DNA from: an uncultured Eubacteriales bacterium
GTDB taxonomy: Bacteria; Bacillota; Clostridia; Oscillospirales; Oscillospiraceae
Length of the DNA stretch: 24,967 bases
Reading direction: 5' to 3'
NCBI GenBank assembly: GCA_900545405.1
Contig: UQYT01000036.1
Coordinates: 1-24,967 of the forward strand
The notes below the pieces were generated by a model. It did no database searches. It had not been told where the DNA came from and worked only from the letters and a program-made list of their open reading frames with translations. Position 1 is the first letter of the stretch. Each line of letters starts with the position of its first letter. This document shows positions 13,149 to 21,180 of this stretch, piece after piece. A program made the position numbers and the translations under genes.

Positions 13149-14204
13149 ATGGCAAAAGTATTGATGAAAGGCAATGAAGCGTTTGCGGAAGCGTGCCTCA
13201 GAGCCGGCTGCCGCTTCTTCAGCGGATATCCCATAACGCCTCAGACCGAGATACTCGAGTATATGTCCTGGAGGATGGCGGAGGTAGGAGGCCAGTTCGT
13301 GCAGACGGAATCGGAGCTGGCGGGCGTGAACATGCTCTTCGGCGCGGCCAGCTGCGGAGCCAGGGCGCTCTCCACTTCTGCGGGCCCGGGCTTCTCCCTG
13401 AAGCAGGAGGGCATATCTTACCTCTGCGGATATGATGTCCCGGCGGTCATCGCGGACGTAATGCGCATCGGCTCCGGCCTCGGCGACATATTCCAGGGAC
13501 AGGGCGACTACTGGCAGCTCACCCGCGGCGGCGGACACGGCGACTACCGCACCATCGTGCTCGCCCCGGCCTCTGTGCAGGAAAATGCCGACCTCGCCTA
13601 CATAGCCTTCGATCTGGCGGAAAAGTATACGCATCCCGTCATAGTCGGCTCCGACGCCGCCATCGGACAGATGGTGGAGCCCGTGGAGCTGCCCGAGATG
13701 ATCGAGCACGACATCGACACCTATGACTGGGCCATCCGCGGCAGGCGCGCCGGAGAAAAGCAGCGCATCGTCATGAACACGTACTACAAGATAGGCCCGG
13801 ACAAGTACATCACCTATCTGAGGGACAAGTATAAGGCCATAACGGAAAACGAACAGCGCTGGGAGTCGGTGAACACCGAGGACGCCGAGATAGTGCTCGT
13901 CGCCTACGGCATAAGCTCCCGAGTCTCCAAGTCCGCCGTCAAGATGGCGCGCGCGCAGGGCATGAAGCTGGGCCTGATAAGGCCGATCACGCTCTGGCCC
14001 TTCCCGCAGAAGGCCTTTGACGCCCTGGGCGAGCAGGTTAAGGGCTTCCTGACCGTTGAGATGAACATCCTCGGCCAGATGGCCGACGACGTTATACTCG
14101 CGTGCGGCAACAGGCGTCCCGTTGAGTCTTACGGCGAGTTCTCCGAGGTACCTTCCGAAAAGAAGATACTGGACATCGCCGCGGAAATGCTGAAGAAGCA
14201 CTGA
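13149..14204 (+). CDS. vorB: 2-oxoacid:ferredoxin oxidoreductase alpha-type subunit (VorB-like)
   Basis: A 351-residue subunit carrying the pyrimidine-binding domain of the thiamine-diphosphate enzyme. The signature GYPITPQTEILEYMSW (about 26-41), the active-site Glu region VQTESELAGVNMLFGAAS and GGGHGDYRTIVLAPASVQE match the VorB (2-ketoisovalerate) type. The C-terminal transketolase-like domain starts near residue 240 (DAEIVLVAYGISSR). The loop VMRIGSGLGDIFQGQGDYW differs, from memory, from the usual VorB form, which has PGLGNIQPAQSDY. That suggests a different 2-oxoacid substrate (inference). A gaggagg precedes the start; the next gene begins 12 bases after the stop. Confidence 0.88.
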   Translation: MAKVLMKGNEAFAEACLRAGCRFFSGYPITPQTEILEYMSWRMAEVGGQFVQTESELAGVNMLFGAASCGARALSTSAGPGFSLKQEGISYLCGYDVPAVIADVMRIGSGLGDIFQGQGDYWQLTRGGGHGDYRTIVLAPASVQENADLAYIAFDLAEKYTHPVIVGSDAAIGQMVEPVELPEMIEHDIDTYDWAIRGRRAGEKQRIVMNTYYKIGPDKYITYLRDKYKAITENEQRWESVNTEDAEIVLVAYGISSRVSKSAVKMARAQGMKLGLIRPITLWPFPQKAFDALGEQVKGFLTVEMNILGQMADDVILACGNRRPVESYGEFSEVPSEKKILDIAAEMLKKH

Positions 14205-14216
14205 GGAGGTGTGACA

Positions 14217-14960
14217 ATGAACCTGAAAGTACCCGCTAGTCTCAACCCTGAGGAATCCATAGGCTGGTGCCCCGGATGCGGACACGGCATAATCATGAGG
14301 ATGCTCGCCGAGTGCGTGCAGGAGCTCGGGCTCGACGAGAAGATGATACTGGTGGAGGACGTCGCGTGCGGCTCCCTCGGACAGTTCGTTGTGAGCTGGA
14401 ACAGCATAGGCGCGGCGCACGGACGCCCGATAATCGTTGCAGCCGGCGCAAAGCGCGTGCGGCCGAACGACATAGTGGTCGCCCACCCCGGCGACGGCTC
14501 GGCCTATTCGATAGGCATGGAGAGCACGATACACTGCGCGCTCAGGAATGAAAACATCCTCGCGCTGGTGGTGAACAACTGCGTGTTCGGCATGACGGGC
14601 GGCCAGATGTCCCCCGAGTCGCTGCCCGGGCAGAAGACGACCTCGTCCCCCTTCGGGCGCGACATCAACATAAACGGCCATCCCTTCGACGTGGTGAAGA
14701 CGCTGAGGGAATACGACATCGCCTATCTTGCGCGCGGCTCGGTCAGCACTCCTGCCCACGTCCTCAGCGCGCAGAAGATGATAAAGAAGGCTCTGCAAAA
14801 GCAGCTCAACGGCGAGGGCTTCTGCCTGGTGGAAATACTGTCGCCCTGCCCCACGAACTGGGGCTTCCCGGATGACCGGGCATATCAGGCGCTGAGTTAT
14901 ATGCGCGAGCATCAGGAAAAGTTCTACGAGCTCGGTGAATTTATCGACAAAGGAGAATAA
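14217..14960 (+). CDS. vorA: 2-oxoacid:ferredoxin oxidoreductase beta-type subunit, thiamine-diphosphate binding
   Basis: A 247-residue diphosphate-domain subunit. WCPGCGHG (17-24) supplies cysteines for the proximal [4Fe-4S] cluster. The Mg-thiamine-diphosphate motif is GDGSAYSIG (92-100) followed by NNCVFGMTGGQ (120-130). All key residues are present, in contrast to the IorA-like protein at 8772. ATG 14217 was chosen over GTG 14211 because gaggaggt ends at 14210, giving 6-base spacing. The gene lies between the alpha and gamma subunits in usual order. Exact naming (VorA or KorB) depends on substrate. Confidence 0.88.
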   Translation: MNLKVPASLNPEESIGWCPGCGHGIIMRMLAECVQELGLDEKMILVEDVACGSLGQFVVSWNSIGAAHGRPIIVAAGAKRVRPNDIVVAHPGDGSAYSIGMESTIHCALRNENILALVVNNCVFGMTGGQMSPESLPGQKTTSSPFGRDININGHPFDVVKTLREYDIAYLARGSVSTPAHVLSAQKMIKKALQKQLNGEGFCLVEILSPCPTNWGFPDDRAYQALSYMREHQEKFYELGEFIDKGE

Positions 14961-14964
14961 GGCC

Positions 14965-15516
14965 ATGACAGAGATAATTTGCTCCGGATTCGGCGGACAG
15001 GGCGTCTTGACCGCCGGGCTCATTCTGGCCGATGCGGGCATGGAGGCCGGCAAGTGCGTGACGTGGTATCCGTCCTACGGCTCAGAAATGCGAGGCGGCA
15101 CCGCCAACTGCAACGTCAAGATAAGCGACGAGGAGATCCCCAGCCCCTACTGCGGCGCCGGCACCACCGACATCGTGTTCACGCTCAACAACGCCGCGAT
15201 AGACAAATTCGAGGGCGTGCTGCGCCCGGGCGGCCTGCTGCTGGTCAACAGCTCCCTCGTTGAGCCGGACCGCAAATACAGGGACGACGTGAAGGTCATC
15301 AAGGTGCCCGCCAACGATATCGCGGAGGAGGAGAACAACATACACGGCCTCAACCTCGTGATGCTCGGGGCGCTGGCCTGCGCATATCCGGACTTCGACG
15401 TGGACGAGATGTGCTCGGCCGTCAACTACTATTTCTTCAAGAAGAAGGGCAAGGAGTTCCCCAAAAACGAGGTCTGCTTCCGCCGCGGTGTCGCGGTCGC
15501 GGAGCAGCAGCTCTGA
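14965..15516 (+). CDS. vorC: 2-oxoacid:ferredoxin oxidoreductase gamma subunit
   Basis: A 183-residue gamma subunit, which in this family helps assemble the enzyme and contact CoA. The characteristic SGFGGQGVLTAG (7-18) and WYPSYGSEMRGGTANC (about 33-48) are present. ATG 14965 has aggaga 8 bases upstream; an in-frame ATG at 14935 lies inside the beta subunit gene and is less likely. It starts four bases after the beta-subunit stop. All four subunits (delta, alpha, beta, gamma) are complete, so the enzyme should be functional. Confidence 0.88.
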   Translation: MTEIICSGFGGQGVLTAGLILADAGMEAGKCVTWYPSYGSEMRGGTANCNVKISDEEIPSPYCGAGTTDIVFTLNNAAIDKFEGVLRPGGLLLVNSSLVEPDRKYRDDVKVIKVPANDIAEEENNIHGLNLVMLGALACAYPDFDVDEMCSAVNYYFFKKKGKEFPKNEVCFRRGVAVAEQQL

Positions 15517-15532
15517 CGCGCCGACAGAATGG

Positions 15533-15557
15533 CCGGCCCTGCCCCATGCAGGGCCGG
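15533..15557 (+). other. Intercistronic hairpin
   Basis: A perfect stem ccggccctg / cagggccgg with a 7-base loop lies between the gamma subunit and the symporter. It lacks a T-run on either strand, so it is more likely an RNA-stability or processing element than a terminator. Confidence 0.5.
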
Positions 15558-15584
15558 AAATAAAACAAAAAGGGGGGAGATCGC

Positions 15585-16871
15585 TTGGGTTCGCTGGGTA
15601 TAACTGATACAATAATAGTAATTGCATACTTTGCATTGATGCTGCTGCTTGGCCTTCTGGCCATGCGCAAAAACAAGTCTACTGACGACTATTTTGTTGC
15701 GAGCAATCAGCTTGGAACATTCTCGCTTGCGGCAATGTGGATGTCCTCCTGGATAGGCGGTGCGTCGATCGTCGGAACTGCCACCGACGGATACAATCTG
15801 GGCATATCGGGCGGCTGGTACGTGTTTATCCTGGCGATAGGGACGTTCCTGTTCGGCATGACCTTCACCAAGCTAGTAAAGCGCCTCGGCGCCAAGCTGA
15901 AGGATATCACATACCCGGCTCTCATCACCAGCAGATATGACAACAGAACGGGTATACTCGTAATAGTCTGCACCTTCCTTGCCGGCATAGGCTTTCTTGC
16001 AAGCCAGCTCGTGGCGCTTGCGAGTATGCTGGCCACGATGACCGGCTGGGACGTGTTCACCTGCTTTATAATCGGCACAGTGGTAACGGTGGCGTATTCC
16101 GCGATAGGAGGAATACTTGCGATCACCTATACTACCTGGGTACAATTCATACTGATAATACTCGGCACAGTTGTCCTCGGCATACCTCTGTCGGCCAAAG
16201 CTATGGGCGGTTTTGGAGGGGTGTCTGCCCTGCCAAGCGAATGGTTCGACCTGGGGCGCTATGGACCTGCAACTATAATAGCTCTGGGAGTGAGCTCGGT
16301 CTTCTCGTTTTACACCAGCATGGACAGCTATCAGCGCTCGTTCGCCGCAAAGAGCCCCAGGATCGCGAAGAACGGAACTCTCTGGGCCGCGCTGTCGATA
16401 GTGTTCATCGCGTTCGGCGCCACATACATGGGCATGTCCGCAAAGGTGCTGATCCCGGAACTGCCGGAGGGCACGAGCGCATATGCGGCGCTGGTCATGA
16501 CCTATTTCCCGAGCGGCATATCCGGCCTTGTGCTGGTGGGCGTCTTTGCGGCGATAATGTCCACAGGCGTCGTGTCCATAAACTGCTGCGCCGCCAACGT
16601 AAGCGTGGACATCTACCGCGACCGCGTCAACCCGAAGGCCAAGGACAGCACCGTCAAGCTGCTGGCGGTGATCTCGTCCCTCGTCGCGGGCATTGTGGGA
16701 GCGGTGCTGGCCTGGTGGCAGTACGACATAGTCAGCCTGCTGCTCCTCGCGTTCACATTCCAGGCCGCGAGTCTGTTCTTCCCGACGGTTTTCGGCATGT
16801 TCTGGAAAAAGCCCACGGCAAAGGCCGCCTTCGTCAGCATCATCATTTCCATGGCCGTAGTGCTGGTCTAG
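15585..16871 (+). CDS. Sodium:solute symporter, truncated by an in-frame TAG
   Basis: Member of the SSS (sodium/solute symporter) family, which couples sodium entry to solute uptake. The start is TTG with aggggggaga just upstream. The 428-residue product has about twelve hydrophobic segments and family-like stretches MWMSSWIGGASIVGTATDGY (about 50-69) and GVFAAIMSTGVVSINCCAANVSVDIYRD (about 322-349). TAG at 16869-16871 falls inside a membrane helix (SIIISMAVVLV then stop). The same frame continues for 58 codons with the rest of that helix and one more. The intact protein would be about 487 residues, normal for the family. Either the gene is a recent nonsense mutant, the base is a sequencing error, or the codon is read through. 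The genes around it are intact. Confidence 0.8.
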   Translation: MGSLGITDTIIVIAYFALMLLLGLLAMRKNKSTDDYFVASNQLGTFSLAAMWMSSWIGGASIVGTATDGYNLGISGGWYVFILAIGTFLFGMTFTKLVKRLGAKLKDITYPALITSRYDNRTGILVIVCTFLAGIGFLASQLVALASMLATMTGWDVFTCFIIGTVVTVAYSAIGGILAITYTTWVQFILIILGTVVLGIPLSAKAMGGFGGVSALPSEWFDLGRYGPATIIALGVSSVFSFYTSMDSYQRSFAAKSPRIAKNGTLWAALSIVFIAFGATYMGMSAKVLIPELPEGTSAYAALVMTYFPSGISGLVLVGVFAAIMSTGVVSINCCAANVSVDIYRDRVNPKAKDSTVKLLAVISSLVAGIVGAVLAWWQYDIVSLLLLAFTFQAASLFFPTVFGMFWKKPTAKAAFVSIIISMAVVLV

Positions 16872-17048
16872 CTCATATGCAGCGCGCTGGACGTCGCCCC
16901 GATATTCGAGACCGACGCGCTCTGGCCGGGGCTCGTATCCTCGTTCCTGTCGTTTATGGCTCTGACCCTGTTCGGAAAGCCCACGCCTGAAGACCAGCGA
17001 AAGGCGGAGCTGTTCTGCTCCATCGCAGCGGAAAAGAGCGCCGATTGA
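16872..17048 (+). pseudogene. Severed C-terminal end of the symporter
   Basis: It is in frame with 15585-16871 directly after the amber codon. The 58 codons begin LICSALDVAPIFETDALWPG, continue with a membrane helix (GLVSSFLSFMALTLFG), and close with a charged tail ending AAEKSAD before TGA. This is the expected final helix and tail of an SSS transporter. Codon use matches the upstream part, so the break looks recent. Confidence 0.75.
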
Positions 17049-17089
17049 TAAATATCCGTGCTAATACAAGAAAAAGGAGGCATGAAAAT

Positions 17090-18106
17090 ATGAAAATGGT
17101 ATTTACTAATGACCCGGGCAGCAACGGTATGCTGCACCTTGAAGAGCGCAAATATATCCCGGAGGGCTGGGACGTCGTCATAGCCGACATGAAAGCGGAG
17201 GGCGACAACGCTGAGTTCTACAAGCTCCTGGAGGACGCGGATGTAGTCATCAACAGCTACGTCTACTTCGGAAAAAAGGAGATAGACGCTCTCAAGAAAT
17301 GCAAATGCATCTCCTTCCAGTCCACCGGCTATAATGAGGTCGACCTCGATTACGCCGCTGAAAAGGGCATCGCCGTGGCGTCCATCCTCGACTACTGCAC
17401 CCAGGAGACCGCTGAGAACGCGATAGCCACCATGCTCTGCCTGCAGCGCGGCACGCTCATATATAACCGCTCCATACAGGAGGACAAGGTCTGGGACTGC
17501 ACCGTAGTGCAGCATCAGCAGCGCGTGGAGGGCCAGACCATGGGCATCGTCGGCCTTGGCAGGATCGGCCGCCATGTGGCGCGCATCGCCGGCAAGGGGC
17601 TCGGGATGAAGATCCTGGCCTATGACCCCTTCCTGCCCCCCGAGATCGCAGAGGCGGCGGGGGCCACGCTCGTGGACCTCGACACGATATTCGCCGAATC
17701 CGACGTCATCTCCATCCACATGAACCTCACTGAGGACAACGTACATATGTTCGACCGTGAGGCCTTCTCAAAGATGAAGAAAAAGCCCTTCATCATCAAC
17801 GAGGGCAGAGGCCCCATGATCTCCGAGGAGGCCCTGGCCTGGGCGCTGGATACCGGCCTTGTGCGGGGCGCCGGACTGGACATGCTCGAGTCCGAGTTCC
17901 CGGATGCCGAGTACCTCAGCAAGTGCCCGCTGCTCGGACGCGACAACGTCATCATCAATCCCCACAGCGGCTTCCAGAGCGATACCTCTCTTGAGCTGAT
18001 ATACCAGATATCCGTGGAGAACGCTGTGAAATGCTTCGAGGGCAAATACAAAGAAGCCTGGGTCGTCCGCAATGGAGTGGGTCTGGACGGAAAGTATATA
18101 AGCTGA
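17090..18106 (+). CDS. D-isomer-specific 2-hydroxyacid dehydrogenase family protein (CtBP/SerA-like)
   Basis: NAD(P)-dependent oxidoreductase of 338 residues interconverting a 2-hydroxy acid and its 2-oxo acid. It shows the Rossmann motif GIVGLGRIGRHVA (152-164), then catalytic R240 in NEGRGPM, E269 in LDMLESEF and H292 in NPHSG, so the triad is complete. ATG 17090 with aaggagg 9 bases upstream is preferred over TTG 17045, which overlaps the symporter tail. The neighbours (oxoacid:ferredoxin oxidoreductase upstream, CoA-transferase 9 bases downstream) fit a route from hydroxy acid to oxo acid to acyl-CoA. The exact substrate is unknown. A role in the reductive direction is also possible. Confidence 0.88.
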   Translation: MKMVFTNDPGSNGMLHLEERKYIPEGWDVVIADMKAEGDNAEFYKLLEDADVVINSYVYFGKKEIDALKKCKCISFQSTGYNEVDLDYAAEKGIAVASILDYCTQETAENAIATMLCLQRGTLIYNRSIQEDKVWDCTVVQHQQRVEGQTMGIVGLGRIGRHVARIAGKGLGMKILAYDPFLPPEIAEAAGATLVDLDTIFAESDVISIHMNLTEDNVHMFDREAFSKMKKKPFIINEGRGPMISEEALAWALDTGLVRGAGLDMLESEFPDAEYLSKCPLLGRDNVIINPHSGFQSDTSLELIYQISVENAVKCFEGKYKEAWVVRNGVGLDGKYIS

Positions 18107-18115
18107 GCTGCAGAT

Positions 18116-18799
18116 ATGGCAATGAACAAAGTAATTGATATCCAGTCTGCCATAGACAAGGTAAAGAAAAACGACACGGTGCTTCTGGGCGGCTTCGGCA
18201 ACGTGGGCGCGCCGATGCATCTGTTGTACGAGCTGGCAAAGAGACCGGAAATAGACGGGCTGACGCTTGTCACAGAGGACATGCACAACGGCGGGCTCAG
18301 CTTTGTGCAGGGCCCCGAGGCCCTGCTGCGCACCGGCCAGCTCAAAAAGATCATAGTGAGCTTCATAGGCAGCCACAAGGCGGTCGAGTCGGCGATAATG
18401 GAGGGGAGACTGGAGCTGGAGTTCGTCCCGCAGGGCACGCTGATAGAGCGTATCCGCGCGGCCGGGGCGGGCCTGGGCGGCTTCTATACCCCGACAGGCG
18501 TCGGCACAGAGGTGGAGCAGGGCAAGGAGACCAAGATCATCAACGGCAAGAAGTATCTGCTCGAACTGCCTCTGCGCGGCAACGTAGCGCTGGTGAAGGC
18601 CTATAAGGCGGACCCGATGGGCAACGCGGTATTCAAACTCACGGCAGGCAACTTTAACATGAGCATGGCGACCGCGGCGGACACCGTGATCCTCGAGGTG
18701 GAGAAGCTCGTGCCTGTGGGCGACATAGAACCTGACGCCGTGCACCTTCCCGGGATCTTCGTCGACTATGTCGTGCTGGCAGAAGGAGCGATGTACTGA
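18116..18799 (+). CDS. CoA-transferase subunit A (family I, 3-oxoacid/butyrate-acetoacetate type)
   Basis: The alpha subunit of a family I CoA-transferase, 227 residues. It has the GGFGNVGAPMHLL signature (25-37), the mid-protein GLGGFYTPTGVGTEVEQGKE (about 120-139) and GNAVFKLTAGNFN. It moves CoA between an acyl-CoA and a carboxylate. No thiolase or acyl-CoA dehydrogenase is adjacent, so the partner is more likely the acyl-CoA made by the Vor-type enzyme than acetoacetyl-CoA (inference). The Shine-Dalgarno before ATG 18116 is weak; ATG 18122 is the alternative. TGA overlaps the ATG of subunit B. Confidence 0.9.
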   Translation: MAMNKVIDIQSAIDKVKKNDTVLLGGFGNVGAPMHLLYELAKRPEIDGLTLVTEDMHNGGLSFVQGPEALLRTGQLKKIIVSFIGSHKAVESAIMEGRLELEFVPQGTLIERIRAAGAGLGGFYTPTGVGTEVEQGKETKIINGKKYLLELPLRGNVALVKAYKADPMGNAVFKLTAGNFNMSMATAADTVILEVEKLVPVGDIEPDAVHLPGIFVDYVVLAEGAMY

Positions 18800-19527
18800 T
18801 GGACAAACGCAGCTTTATAGCCAAGAATGTGGCAAACATGTTCCACGACGGGGACGTTGTGAACCTGGGCGTGGGGATTCCTACTCTAGCAAGTACCTTT
18901 GTTCCGGACGGCATGACGGTGCTCTTTCATGCCGAGAACGGCTGTGTCGGTGCTGATAAGGCCGGCGGCTATCCGTGGGACGACAGCTCACGTGAGAGCG
19001 TAATAGCCTGGATGGAGACTTGCGGAGGGGAGCTTGGAAGCTGGCGCACAGTGCATCGCGACCTCTGCAATGCCAGCGGCGAAGTGATAACCCTGATACC
19101 CGGCGCCGCCTGCTTCGACAGCAATATGGCCTTTGCCATAGCACGTGGAGGCCACCTGGACGCCACCGTCCTGGGCGCCCTCCAGGTCGATCAGGAATGC
19201 AATCTTGCAAACTGGAAGATCCCGGGCAAGAAACTAAACGGCATGGGCGGCGCCATGGACATAGTCAGCGGGGCAAAGCGCGTCATCATAGCCATGGAGC
19301 ACTGCAACAAGGCCGGTGAGCCGAAGATCGTCAAAAATTGCACCCTGCCCCTGACCGCGGTGGGATGCGTCAACGCCATCGTCACTGAGCTTTGCATCAT
19401 TGAGTGCGCCCCGGGAAAATTGACAGTGGTCGCGGTCGCCCCCGGAGTCACCGAGGAGGAGATAAGGCGCAAGACCGAGGCCGAGCTGTATTTTGCGCCG
19501 GACCTCAGAGAGATGCTGGCAGAGTAG
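18799..19527 (+). CDS. CoA-transferase subunit B (family I)
   Basis: The beta subunit, 242 residues, with the catalytic Glu in HAENGCVG (E46) that forms the glutamyl-CoA thioester intermediate. VVNLGVGIPTLA (20-31), GAACFDSNMAFAIARGGHLDATVLGALQVD and MGGAMDIVSGAKRVIIAMEH are typical of SCOT/AtoA-like subunits. It is joined to subunit A by a TGATG overlap. It ends in TAG, so TAG works as an ordinary stop codon in this cluster. The gene is followed by a strong terminator and closes the cluster. Confidence 0.92.
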   Translation: MDKRSFIAKNVANMFHDGDVVNLGVGIPTLASTFVPDGMTVLFHAENGCVGADKAGGYPWDDSSRESVIAWMETCGGELGSWRTVHRDLCNASGEVITLIPGAACFDSNMAFAIARGGHLDATVLGALQVDQECNLANWKIPGKKLNGMGGAMDIVSGAKRVIIAMEHCNKAGEPKIVKNCTLPLTAVGCVNAIVTELCIIECAPGKLTVVAVAPGVTEEEIRRKTEAELYFAPDLREMLAE

Positions 19528-19574
19528 TTGACATAACATACTCCGCCTTTTAAGTCACCTTCCCATTTCCCCTG

Positions 19575-19616
19575 AGAACATCTTGCGTCCCTTGCGGCGC
19601 AGGATGTTCTTTTTTC
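19575..19616 (+). terminator. Intrinsic terminator of the catabolic cluster
   Basis: The arms gaacatcttgcg and cgcaggatgttc pair with one mismatch around a 10-base loop and are followed by tttttt. It lies about 50 bases after the CoA-transferase stop codon. Confidence 0.88.
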
Positions 19617-19669
19617 GGCCGCGCTGTCGACCAATGGGCGGCCTGTCGGGGCCAAAACCAAATTCCCGC

Positions 19670-19698
19670 TTGCAAAGGCGGCGGAGAGGTGCCATAAT
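19670..19698 (+). promoter_or_regulatory. Promoter of the MATE gene
   Basis: The -35 ttgcaa (19670-19675) and -10 cataat (19693-19698) have 17-base spacing. The predicted start near 19705 gives a leader of only about 20-30 bases. Confidence 0.6.
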
Positions 19699-19724
19699 TA
19701 CTAGGCTAAATAACATGAAACCCG

Positions 19725-21125
19725 GTGGTAAACTTGAGCAGTCAGAAGGTCAAGCCGTCGCGGGAGGAAGTGTTCAGGAGCCTGCCGGTGCCCAGGGCGC
19801 TGAGCATCATGATACTCCCCTCCGTCATCAGCCAGCTTATCGTACTTATCTACAACATGGCCGACACCTTCTATGTCGGCCAGACGCACAACCCGTACAT
19901 GGTCGGCGCCACGTCGCTGATACTGCCCGTGTTCAACATCAGCATTTGCATCGCGGGCCTCGCGGGCGTCGGCGGGGGCTCGCTGGTCTCCCGGCTGCTC
20001 GGCCAGGGCAGGGAGGACGAGGCCCGGCGCGTGAGCACCTTCTCGCTCTACCTCGGCCTCGCCATCTCGGCGCTCTTCGCGCTGGTCATGGGCGTGTTCA
20101 TGCGGCCCATCCTGGACGTGCTGGGCGCGGGGGACAACACCTTTGAGTACGCGCGGCAGTACGCCCTGTGCGTCATCGTCGCGGGCGGCGTGCCCACCGT
20201 GCTCTCAAACGTGCTCTCCAACCTCCTGCGCAGCATAGGCCGCTCCACGGCGGCGGGCTTCGGCATAGTCCTCGGCGGCGTGCTGAACATAGCTCTCGAC
20301 CCGCTCTTCATGTTCGTGCTGCTGCCGGACGGGCAGGAGGTGCTCGGCGCCGGCGTCGCGACCTGCCTTTCAAACTGCATCGCCTGCATCTATTTCATAA
20401 TCGTCCTGCTGCACAGCGGCCGGGGCTCTATCATCACCTTCAACCCCCGCGTGGGCATGCCGGAGCGCGCCAGCATAGCGGCCGTGTTCGCCGTCGGCGT
20501 GCCGTCGGCGGTCACGAGCTTCCTCTTCGACCTCGACTACGTCATCCTCGACAAGCTGATGACCACCTACAACGACCTCGCGCTGGCCGCCATCGGCATA
20601 GTGCTGAAGGTGGAGCGCTTCCCGCTGAACGTCGGCGTCGGCATCTGCCAGGGCATGATGCCGCTGGTGGGCTACAACTACTCCTCCGGCGACCGCAAGC
20701 GCCTGAAGGACACGATAGTCCTCTCGCTGGCCATCGGCCTCGTGACGGCGGCGGTGAGCATCCTGCTCTACGAGCTCTTCGCGCCGGAGCTGACCCGCCT
20801 CTTCCTGGACAACGACGACACCGTGGCGCTCGCCGCCTCGTTCCTGAGGGCGCGCGTGCTGGCCACGCCGCTGATGTTCATGAGCTTCTTCACCGTCTAC
20901 CTGTTCCAGGCCTTCGGCAAGGGGCGCATCTCTCTGCTGCTGGGCGTTGTGCGCTGGCTGGGCTTCAACATCCCGATGCTGTACATCCTCAACGCCGTGG
21001 TGGGCATGAACGGCCTGGTCTGGTCGCAGGTGACCGCCGACAGCCTGAACGTCGTGTTCTCGCTCATCATCTTCCTCAGGTTCCGCCCGCCGATACTGCG
21101 CCGGGAGAGCCTGCCGGAGCAGTGA
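19725..21125 (+). CDS. MATE-family efflux transporter
   Basis: Multidrug and toxic-compound extrusion type exporter, 466 residues with 12 predicted membrane helices, using a sodium or proton gradient. The first half begins PRALSIMILPSVISQLIVLIYNMADTFYVGQ, a standard MATE opening. GAGVATCLSN and LNVGVGICQGMMPLVGYNYSSGDRKRLK are further family-like regions. Start: GTG 19725 as given. TTG 19734 is a serious alternative because ggtgg lies 5 bases before it, and the product would then start MSSQKVKPSREEVF. The gene has its own promoter and terminator and no obvious functional link to the cluster upstream. Confidence 0.92.
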   Translation: MVNLSSQKVKPSREEVFRSLPVPRALSIMILPSVISQLIVLIYNMADTFYVGQTHNPYMVGATSLILPVFNISICIAGLAGVGGGSLVSRLLGQGREDEARRVSTFSLYLGLAISALFALVMGVFMRPILDVLGAGDNTFEYARQYALCVIVAGGVPTVLSNVLSNLLRSIGRSTAAGFGIVLGGVLNIALDPLFMFVLLPDGQEVLGAGVATCLSNCIACIYFIIVLLHSGRGSIITFNPRVGMPERASIAAVFAVGVPSAVTSFLFDLDYVILDKLMTTYNDLALAAIGIVLKVERFPLNVGVGICQGMMPLVGYNYSSGDRKRLKDTIVLSLAIGLVTAAVSILLYELFAPELTRLFLDNDDTVALAASFLRARVLATPLMFMSFFTVYLFQAFGKGRISLLLGVVRWLGFNIPMLYILNAVVGMNGLVWSQVTADSLNVVFSLIIFLRFRPPILRRESLPEQ

Positions 21126-21134
21126 CGCAAAAAA

Positions 21135-21172
21135 CAAAAGAGCTCCCGCCCGTGAGGGCGGGAGCTTTTGCT
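21135..21172. terminator. Bidirectional terminator between MATE and SLH genes
   Basis: A perfect 11-bp stem agctcccgccc / gggcgggagct with loop gtga is flanked by an A-run on the left and a T-run on the right. It can therefore end the plus-strand MATE transcript and the minus-strand SLH transcript. Confidence 0.88.
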
Positions 21173-21180
21173 TTGGGTGC

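Noticed and set aside
16869..16871. Pyrrolysine codon
   Set aside because: No pyrrolysine machinery or insertion element is visible, the protein family does not use it, and TAG is an ordinary stop at 19525-19527. Nonsense mutation or error is simpler.
19528..19560. ttgaca at 19528-19533 as a promoter -35
   Set aside because: No acceptable -10 lies at the right distance and a terminator follows at once.
10211..19616. Attachment site from duplication of the tRNA-Gly 3' end
   Set aside because: No second copy of the gggttcgattccc end and no integrase gene were found in the window.
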